A stretch of DNA of 64,000 nucleotides from Pelecanus crispus (Eukaryota > Chordata > Aves > Pelecaniformes > Pelecanidae), in NCBI RefSeq assembly GCF_030463565.1, contig NC_134646.1, positions 18,442,001-18,506,000 of the forward strand, read 5' to 3'. Both the position numbers and the translations under genes were made by a program. This document shows positions 59,601 through 64,000 of this stretch, in pieces. Numbering within the stretch: the first letter of the stretch is position 1; the number at the start of each line of letters is the position of its first letter. Under the pieces are notes generated by a model, which was given only the letters and a program-made list of their open reading frames with translations, had not been told where the DNA came from and searched no databases.

Positions 59601-61360
59601 ACCACTTAATATAGTGCTATTATACAATCATGTATTAATAACCACAAAACTGGTCAAAGCAAGTGGAGAACTAAGGGTTTTTTTCTGTGTGTACCTCAGC
59701 CCAAAAAAACCACAGGAGTTAGAAACAGTTAACTTCATAGAATTTAACTTCTTCCATTACATACTAAATCTTTACTAATTCAGCATCATGAAAAATATTA
59801 TGACAAAACCACACAAACTGCTTCCTGGCATCAAATTTATTTATATAACAATGGGTCTGACAAACACATCAACAATCAACTTCTCAGGTTCCTCCTCTTC
59901 CTGAAACAAATCCCTCTAAATTAGGGCAAGTTTCTAGTGCATGGCACCATGACAGACGGACACACATATGGCGTGTAGCTGCATGATGAGGGCACTTGGG
60001 CTCCCCAACATACCTGCTAACAGGGCTCTTCTGAAAAAGAAAGCCCTGTGGGTTACACACACAAGTCACTGCAGTGGTCTGCAGCCCTGGGACACTACCT
60101 GGGAGGTGTAATGGGCCAGCAGACCACAAATCAGCACAATCAGCTCTGTCTATCCAGTACACAGGATCCCAGGGCAGGAGCATGTCTACAGCACAGCTGT
60201 CAAAGTGTAGTTATGTACTGGCTGCAGAAAGGGTGGTGGGGATGGGGGAGAGTGAGCTGAGCAAGTCTCATGTACAACACATGACATATTTGAGAAAGGC
60301 TAGGAGCTCAATTTGACAAGAAAGTTTGCATTTCTTAGACTCCTAAATCACAAAGTTTGTAAGCTACTTTGGAAACGTTTCAGATTTTTGGTGTAATTTT
60401 TCTAAAACCTTTTGCATTTCATATATGTTTTTAATCTAATAACCTTAGTCTGCTCGAGTAGGACATACGTCTTACAGAACGTACAACAAGAAAATGTCTT
60501 TTTTTATATTTCTGTGTAAAATGTCCATCTTAACAATAAGGGAATGTAACCTTTTGAAAAACTTGTGAATTAGCAGACCATTTGCTCCACTTCTCAGAGT
60601 ATCACTTCACATACTTAGTTCTGGATCTATGACAACACAAATGATCTTTTAGACCCAAGGACTGCACACAACACGATATGGAAAGTAATCAGTAATAAAA
60701 TAATAGTTTGTATAATAAAATTATATTAGACACAAGTAGAGGTAAAAGGGAAAGCATGTTAATGCTCACTGCCTGGATTTTATCACCCTAGCTTTACTGC
60801 AAAACACATTTAGTCACATTCTTTGCTATGTAAGTTTCAGCTCATGAATTCCTAGTAATCCTGGTTTTAGGGGAAAACCTATGCCTGGGGGAAAAGACAA
60901 GGAAGTTCCACCTCCTAAATCCATGCTTCTTGGGGAATCTGCCAAAGATTAACTAAATTGTCTCCATGATGACTGGCTCTCACCTGTACAGGTATGGTAT
61001 TAACAAAATCAACTGATGAAGTGTTCTTAGATCACACTGACAAAAAAAGGTCTGTACTAGAAATCAATACAGTCCTTTCAGCAATAAATAAAATAATAGT
61101 TAAGCACTGCATACACTCCTAGTCCTACAAAATCATAACTCATCTGCTGTTTTTAATAACACAATGCCACAACCACATAAAAGCAGAGAGAAGTGGCCGG
61201 TTCTGTGACTTTAAGATAGCAAAGGAAGTGAACAAAATGGCAGGTCACAAAGAGTTAACATGGTACTTACCACCTGCATGGCAGAACTTCTTGGAGGATG
61301 TGGTTCTATGAGCAGTTGGGAAGGGGTCTGTCCAAAACTTCGTATTTGAGCTTCAACAGC
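17527..61360 (-). CDS. LRBA: LRBA, last nine coding exons (spliced; gene continues to the right)
   Basis: LRBA is a very large BEACH/WD40 scaffold protein of vesicle traffic. In mammals it protects CTLA4 from lysosomal degradation, and its loss causes immune deficiency. The exons, in order of transcription, are 61360-61271, 57950-57773, 55027-54965, 51608-51453, 46077-45910, 29069-28968, 27738-27542, 20103-19952 and 17617-17527. They total 1197 bp, joining in phase into 398 residues plus TGA. They cover the end of the BEACH domain and the C-terminal WD40 propeller. Residues such as [28 protein letters not shown] and WHHEYQTRY are LRBA-type; the paralog NBEA has NTLPHLTIPAVVTV and WHYEHQNRY. 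The remaining roughly 2,400 N-terminal residues lie right of the window. Identification is from recalled family sequences. Confidence 0.96.
17618..19951 (-). other. LRBA: LRBA last intron
   Basis: This intron is 2.3 kb. It contains a G-rich run at 18025-18043 on the + strand and a 22-bp perfect palindrome at 18670-18691 among repeated TGAGTAA motifs. I see no transposon. Confidence 0.85.
19952..20103 (-). CDS. LRBA: LRBA exon: penultimate, WD40 blade
   Basis: The exon encodes [18 protein letters not shown], then [18 protein letters not shown], then [14 protein letters not shown] and two bases of an Arg codon. [10 protein letters not shown] is a typical WD-repeat strand with the Trp of the WD signature. 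The acceptor on the - strand is ttctccttag and the donor is CAAAG|gttaga. [10 protein letters not shown] is slightly different from human VVVVRQVSDL; the W is closer to the canonical WD form. Confidence 0.95.
20990..21440 (-). mobile_element. Ancient CR1-like LINE 3' fragment
   Basis: Read on the - strand, the fragment ends caggctagatggatcatggt ctgtctgacccc, which matches the end of old CR1 copies in reptiles and birds (CTAGATGGACC..GGTCTGACCC). Upstream, the pieces about Tyr/Arg-rich ORF2 remnants and ...ATATGAGAGCTATGGGG also fit the old CR1 3' region. There is no open frame, and divergence is high. Boundaries are approximate, and L3-type elements are the main alternative. Confidence 0.55.
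21689..21735. repeat. (AAAAAC)n simple repeat
   Basis: This is an imperfect hexamer array of AAAAAC and AAAACC units, about 47 bp, in an LRBA intron. It could be a decayed A-rich tail, but no element adjoins it clearly. Confidence 0.85.
22140..22420. repeat. Pyrimidine-rich tract
   Basis: The + strand is strongly C/T-biased here, with many CTTCT, TCTCC and CCTTC runs, so the LRBA pre-mRNA is purine-rich. The overlapping open frame at 22045-22488 is explained by this composition bias. Confidence 0.6.
25353..25376. repeat. (AAAAC)n simple repeat
   Basis: This is a short array of AAAAC units in an LRBA intron. Confidence 0.8.
26435..26640 (+). mobile_element. CR1 LINE, 3' tail, antisense to LRBA
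   Basis: The fragment reads from the end of ORF2 (ACACTTCTTTAC, then a remnant of the Trp/Glu segment ...GGAGATATTCAAAAG) through the 3' UTR with CTGGACCAGATGATCTTCAG and AGGTCCCTTCCAACCTCAAC, and finishes with the octamer tail ATTCTGTGATTCTGT at about 26626-26640. The 3' UTR differs from the copies at 2.8 and 46.6 kb, so it is probably another CR1 subfamily. It is only about 200 bp long and non-coding. Confidence 0.92.
27542..27738 (-). CDS. LRBA: LRBA exon: WD40 blades
   Basis: After completing a Glu codon, the exon encodes [55 protein letters not shown] and [10 protein letters not shown]. This spans two strands-rich WD40 blades that lack the classic WD dipeptide, as in human LRBA. Acceptor tctcattag and donor ATAAAG|gtgagt are on the - strand. 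The exon ends in phase 0. Confidence 0.96.
27739..28967 (-). other. LRBA: LRBA intron
   Basis: This 1.2 kb AT-rich intron shows no repeat or exon that I can support. Confidence 0.85.
28968..29069 (-). CDS. LRBA: LRBA exon: WD40 blade
   Basis: The exon completes a Gly codon and then encodes [20 protein letters not shown] followed by [18 protein letters not shown] plus the CAAxCAELGLVxSGS strand are the GH and core of a WD repeat. The segment before APRAIL/TPRAIL is variable among BEACH proteins. Acceptor cattgaag and donor AAAAG|gtaagg are on the - strand. Confidence 0.95.
30700..30712. repeat. (CA)n microsatellite
   Basis: This is a short CA tract flanked by alternating TATA and TGCATG sequence. 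Confidence 0.75.
37649..37665. repeat. T17 homopolymer
   Basis: This is a T-run (A-run in LRBA sense) in the largest intron, not attached to a recognisable element. Confidence 0.85.
40339..40352. repeat. (CA)n microsatellite
   Basis: This is a short CA tract just upstream of the ancient CR1 remnant. Confidence 0.75.
40370..41510 (+). mobile_element. Ancient CR1 LINE remnant, antisense to LRBA
   Basis: The sequence follows the order of the CR1 ORF2 gene and 3' UTR despite heavy decay. Around 40480-40530 it translates to DIIYFDFSK, the reverse transcriptase segment usually DVIYLDFSKAFDTVSH, then GTVSH. Further on come the segments for the (F)NDL and RIQN..DKLE parts (about 40690-40810), a LDIRK-like part near 41310, and the 3' UTR with AGGTTGGACAAACATGTCGAG (41395-41415), GATCAGGTGACC and a CCTATGGTTCTGT end near 41494-41506. 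No long frame survives. It may begin further upstream, to about 39280, but I cannot support that. Confidence 0.72.
41098..41119. repeat. (AAC)n microsatellite inside the old CR1
   Basis: This short run of AAC units ends in an A-run and is embedded in the CR1 remnant. Confidence 0.75.
45910..46077 (-). CDS. LRBA: LRBA exon: WD40 blades
   Basis: After completing a Gly codon, the exon encodes [40 protein letters not shown] and [15 protein letters not shown], plus one base of the next codon. [10 protein letters not shown] and [13 protein letters not shown] are two classic WD-repeat signatures that are nearly invariant in BEACH proteins. The [11 protein letters not shown] loop is closer to NBEA (HHIIGDNP) than human LRBA (CSGIGDNP). 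Acceptor gtgtttcag and donor AGAG|gtaagc are on the - strand. Confidence 0.96.
46640..47516 (+). mobile_element. Young 5'-truncated CR1 LINE, antisense to LRBA
   Basis: The element preserves the last third of CR1 ORF2 plus the 3' UTR and tail. A first frame at 46672-47118 encodes the connection and thumb region after the reverse transcriptase ([59 protein letters not shown]). It stops at TGA 47116-47118. The same frame continues with [38 protein letters not shown] and [17 protein letters not shown] to a stop at 47427. Just upstream, SVDLLEGRK (46645-46671) lies in another frame, so an indel sits near 46672. The 3' UTR reads TTGGGTTGACGGTTGGATTA and ends in ATGATTCTGTTCTGTTCTAT. It lacks the RT core and endonuclease and is dead. 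Confidence 0.95.
48059..48079. repeat. TGTGATG tandem repeat (three units)
   Basis: Three perfect TGTGATG units lie end to end in an LRBA intron. Confidence 0.8.
51453..51608 (-). CDS. LRBA: LRBA exon: WD40 start
   Basis: The exon completes an Ala codon, then encodes [40 protein letters not shown] and [11 protein letters not shown], plus one base of Gly. [12 protein letters not shown] is the first strong WD40 signature of the BEACH-protein propeller. Acceptor tctgttcag and donor CTCAG|gtagtg are on the - strand. The donor is weaker than its neighbours; read-through adds about 40 intron-encoded residues before a stop. Confidence 0.96.
51609..54964 (-). other. LRBA: LRBA intron
   Basis: This is a 3.4 kb intron. 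Its upstream end in LRBA sense, about 54400-54950, looks conserved and non-coding, with homeodomain- and octamer-type motifs. AT repeats occur near 52317-52345. I see no transposon. Confidence 0.8.
54965..55027 (-). CDS. LRBA: LRBA short exon (63 bp)
   Basis: The exon completes an Ala codon, then encodes [20 protein letters not shown] and one base of the next Ala. It forms the linker at the propeller entrance. In NBEA the same position reads differently (…LPIEMDPLIA), with only the DPLIA part shared. Acceptor gaattccag and donor CATAG|gtctgt are on the - strand. At 63 bp it is below the size most open-frame searches detect. Confidence 0.95.
   Translation of the reverse strand, partial: LIKVLYKTSLTSCQWKSILS
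55028..57772 (-). other. LRBA: LRBA intron
   Basis: This 2.7 kb intron contains AAGC and CTGC short tandem repeats (55665-55700) and a RFX/octamer-like motif at about 57190-57204. I see no transposon. Confidence 0.8.
55665..55700. repeat. (AAGC)n and (CTGC)n short tandem repeats
   Basis: About four AAGC units are followed after a short A-run by CTGC units, then C-rich sequence. Confidence 0.75.
57773..57950 (-). CDS. LRBA: LRBA exon: after the BEACH domain
   Basis: The exon encodes [59 protein letters not shown], plus one base. It starts the propeller region. [20 protein letters not shown] separates LRBA from NBEA, which has NTLPHLTIPAVVTVTCSRLF. Acceptor cctcctgcag and donor CCTG|gtaagt are on the - strand. 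Human LRBA has Asp for Gly in QQGVIM. Confidence 0.97.
58331..58346. repeat. A16 homopolymer
   Basis: This is a simple A-run in an LRBA intron, without an adjoining element. Confidence 0.85.
59486..59498. repeat. (CA)n microsatellite
   Basis: This is a short CA tract bordering the conserved-looking block to its left. Confidence 0.75.
61271..61360 (-). CDS. LRBA: LRBA exon: end of the BEACH domain
   Basis: The exon encodes 30 residues, [20 protein letters not shown] then [10 protein letters not shown], in phase 0 at both ends. This is the last part of the BEACH domain, whose [14 protein letters not shown] segment is nearly invariant in LRBA and NBEA. Acceptor gccttttccag and donor CAGGTG|gtaagt are on the - strand. 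The preceding exon, which should end ...DPVLRE, was not found to the right in this window. Confidence 0.96.
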
Positions 61361-64000
61361 CTGGAAAAGGCACAGGCAGGTTTGCATGTTAAGAGGTGCT
61401 AATTACAGGCAATAGAACCGTAACTGTCACCTGAAAATGTCATTCCACACTTCTGGCTTGTTTCATGTTGAAAATCAACCCCGTGTGTTCACTGTGGGGC
61501 TAAGTGCTTGGCACTGGTACTAAGAATGAGGTAATCATTTTAGTACTGTGGATGCTATTTCCATGAGAAACTCTGCAAAACCTCATCCTGCTCAATGATA
61601 TTAAACAGAAACAAGCTATTATAATCAGAAACCCTCCTTATTGGCTCCATTTTTCCTTTCTAACACTGGTTTATCCTGTTTGTATCATAACTCAGAAACA
61701 AAAGTTAATTTTTAAAGTTTCTATAGGTATTAAGTGTTCTACTTTCTATTTAAACTCCATTGCTTAGTTTCACAGCAATAACTACAATGAAAATGACACC
61801 CAGCTTTTTTCTTATTTTTATTTTTATTCAAAAAGAGCAAACAACTTCAGGATGCATTGAACTACCAACAGCAAGACTAATATTAAATGCAGCTAAAGAA
61901 GAATGTGAAGATATAATGCAATACATTTTTAAAAAAGTTTCTCTGTATCTTCAACAACATGCTTCATCACTTTCTTCATAGAGCACACATGAAAATACCA
62001 TCTCATGCTCAGTCATTTCTTAAAAATAATTATTCTGAAATGTATGAACTTACAGCTCTTCCTTAGGCATGTCCAACTAGTTTTCCATGTTGCCACTTGT
62101 TGGCCCACTAGATTAAAGATAAAATCAAGCAGCCCAAATTCAACAAGTTATTTCTTGTCAGCCAGGCCCCTGCACTATCCACAGAAACAGGCTAATACTA
62201 CAGAAAATCTTAAATCATTAAATCTCTTTCATTGTAAGCTAAACTAAGTAAAATTACCTTGTATTTGCTGTGGGCTAACAGATTGCATATGGGCCAATAC
62301 TTTAGTTTCTCTGTTGCATGGTGCATTGAGCCCTACATTCTCAAAAGTGTCTAGCAATGCTGAGTACCAAACGTGAGGCATTAGCAAGTTCTACTTTCAA
62401 AAGAAGTCCTGAAAATCAGGCCCTTCAAAAAAAGTGTTTTAAATGGGACGCTTGAATGCTAAAACACAAAACCACTAGCCACTTTTTAGCTATTAGAACA
62501 CCATGTTTTTCTCTCAGAGATTCTTCTTTTTCATGGTTCAACATACCCTGAGGCTCCTTACACTTATATCTCTATTTTAGCTATCCATTAAAATTTTTGA
62601 GACAATGGAATAACACTTATGCTGATCTTACTCTTACGAACAATTATTTTTAGGTCATAATAAAGACTATTACTAGGACATGCAATGTTTTCCTGTTACA
62701 GAAATAACAAAACCAAAAGTAGAATGCACCTGAGGCCTTGAGATCATCAAAAATAATCATCCTCTGATAGGAAACATGCCATCCAAAACACTTGACCTTA
62801 TTATATTTGGCAGGGCTTTTGAAACATCTGAACTCACCAGAACAGGATTTGTAATTACTCTATGGACAGATTCTAACACTCCTGCCTACTCTGGGAAGCA
62901 CCTCAATCTTCAAAGAACTCGTGAATAAGTAAGTTTATCAAAAAGCTGGCTGAAATCTGACATAAAACCACTGTGATTCAACAAGTATTTCTGAGGAACA
63001 GCAGTATCAGATTTGTGAAACACTAAAGCTCAGTAAGACCGTCAGAGTTCCCTTCCTAGTGATGAGACATGCTACATTAAAATGCAAATCTGGGTTTTGT
63101 GACTTAAGATATCAGGAGAATCACAAGGGCATAGAATTTGATGTCCCTTAAGACATGAGGCATTAACAAAGCAACAGCATACTGGTCAGCAGCTCTACCC
63201 TCTCCACAAAAAGCTGTTTGTTTCAAAACATCCAGATTAAAAAGATTTGCCTACATTTACTTGCAGATTGAGTGGAATATCTTTACTAGCAAATGGGAAT
63301 CTGTGTTGTATTGAGAGCGGAACCAGAAGAACATAGGAGGAGCAGAATGCAGACAGTACTGGATGTCAGTTATTCTGTGCTTGTTAAAATCTTTAGGGCA
63401 AATCTACAGTCTATAGGATTGACTATTTATTTCCTATAAAATATATACCCAATATATTATTCAAAATGAATACAATATTCTTGAAGCCCAACTCCCACAC
63501 ATTTCTTTTAGAGCTGAAAATAGAATAGATAAAATGAGGCAATAATAAGATTCAGATTTGTTAACTTCCTTGTATATTGACTTATGATCAATATAGAAAC
63601 TTCCATTCCCAAATAGCCCACGTTCATCATTTAAATGGAGTCAGAATTTTGTCTTACCTATGAAATCTGGTATGTCCTTTAATTCCCAATGCTACCTCTA
63701 CATCTATACTCTCTTACCTAGCACCAGTATTAAGAAAGGGAAAATTAAACACAAAATACCACATATTGTTGCAGAGCATTTCAAATACTTCAAATACATT
63801 CATTAGAACAAGGGCCCAAACTGATGTAGAACAAAAATCAGATGTTGTAATTGCTTTAATCAATGAAAGATCAGCAGTCAGAATGCTATTTTCCACAGTC
63901 CAGATCTTAGAGGAACTCACTACCTTCCAGCAACATAAAAACTGGAAGACACACAGTTACGATTCCACTGCTTACTCACATACATGATGCTCATCATTAT
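61361..64000 (-). other. LRBA: LRBA intron, continuing beyond the window
   Basis: This 2.6 kb AT-rich stretch shows no exon. I looked for the upstream BEACH exon by its expected residues and found only a chance partial match at about 62830-62870. No interspersed repeat was recognised. Confidence 0.7.

Larger units (their letters stand above)
57951..61270 (-). other. LRBA: LRBA intron
   Basis: This 3.3 kb intron holds a 16-base A-run at 58331-58346, a CA repeat at 59486-59498 and a conserved-looking block at about 59200-59480. I see no transposon. Confidence 0.8.

Noticed and set aside
62830-62875. Possible upstream LRBA BEACH exon: - strand ITNPVL followed by a GTGAG donor, compared with expected ITDPVLRE
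   Set aside because: A stop codon lies 14 codons upstream in that frame, the preceding residues do not match BEACH proteins, and the junction to the next exon would lose RE.
63655-63705. Donor-like site on the - strand after a short frame ELKDIPDFI
   Set aside because: The frame is closed 12 codons upstream, and the residues match no part of LRBA that I know.

Overview
This window is vertebrate nuclear DNA, almost certainly from a bird. It is AT-rich, intron-dominated sequence with short exons bounded by GT/AG sites. Its recognisable interspersed repeats are all CR1 LINEs. Two of them carry the typical avian 3' end, with an octamer tail related to ATTCTATG. I see no bacterial genes, operons, tRNA, rRNA or CRISPR.

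The window holds the 3' ends of two convergent genes. On the + strand, positions 351-8231 carry the last five coding exons of DCLK2 (doublecortin-like kinase 2): the end of the kinase C-lobe plus the C-terminal tail. A 3' UTR follows, probably to about 9.4 kb. On the - strand, positions 61360 down to 17527 carry the last nine coding exons of LRBA (LPS-responsive beige-like anchor protein): the end of the BEACH domain and the WD40 propeller, closing with the characteristic ...EYQTRY stop. Its 3' UTR probably runs to about 16.1 kb. The nine exons are in phase with each other and give 398 codons plus a stop. The tail-to-tail DCLK2/LRBA order matches human 4q31.3 and, with paralog-specific residues, excludes the DCLK1/NBEA pair.

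Layout: 1-8.2 kb DCLK2 exons and introns, with an antisense CR1 in the second full intron; 8.2-9.4 kb DCLK2 3' UTR; 9.4-16.1 kb intergenic, with a CpG-enriched block near 15.1-15.5 kb; 16.1-17.5 kb LRBA 3' UTR; 17.5-61.4 kb LRBA exons with introns up to 16.8 kb; 61.4-64 kb an LRBA intron that continues outside the window.

Repeats are five CR1 copies of different ages: a young 5'-truncated copy at 46.6-47.5 kb, a shorter related copy at 2.8-3.15 kb, a mid-age tail at 26.4-26.6 kb, and two very old copies at about 21.0-21.4 and 40.4-41.5 kb. There are also simple repeats and homopolymers.

The two proteins are not a pathway. Their adjacency is ancient synteny. I found no new gene system. The most worthwhile leads are non-coding: several intronic blocks in LRBA (about 54.4-54.95, 59.2-59.48 and 41.99-42.25 kb) look like conserved regulatory elements. 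In vertebrates LRBA introns are known to host MAB21L2 and its regulatory DNA; MAB21L2 itself is not in this window.
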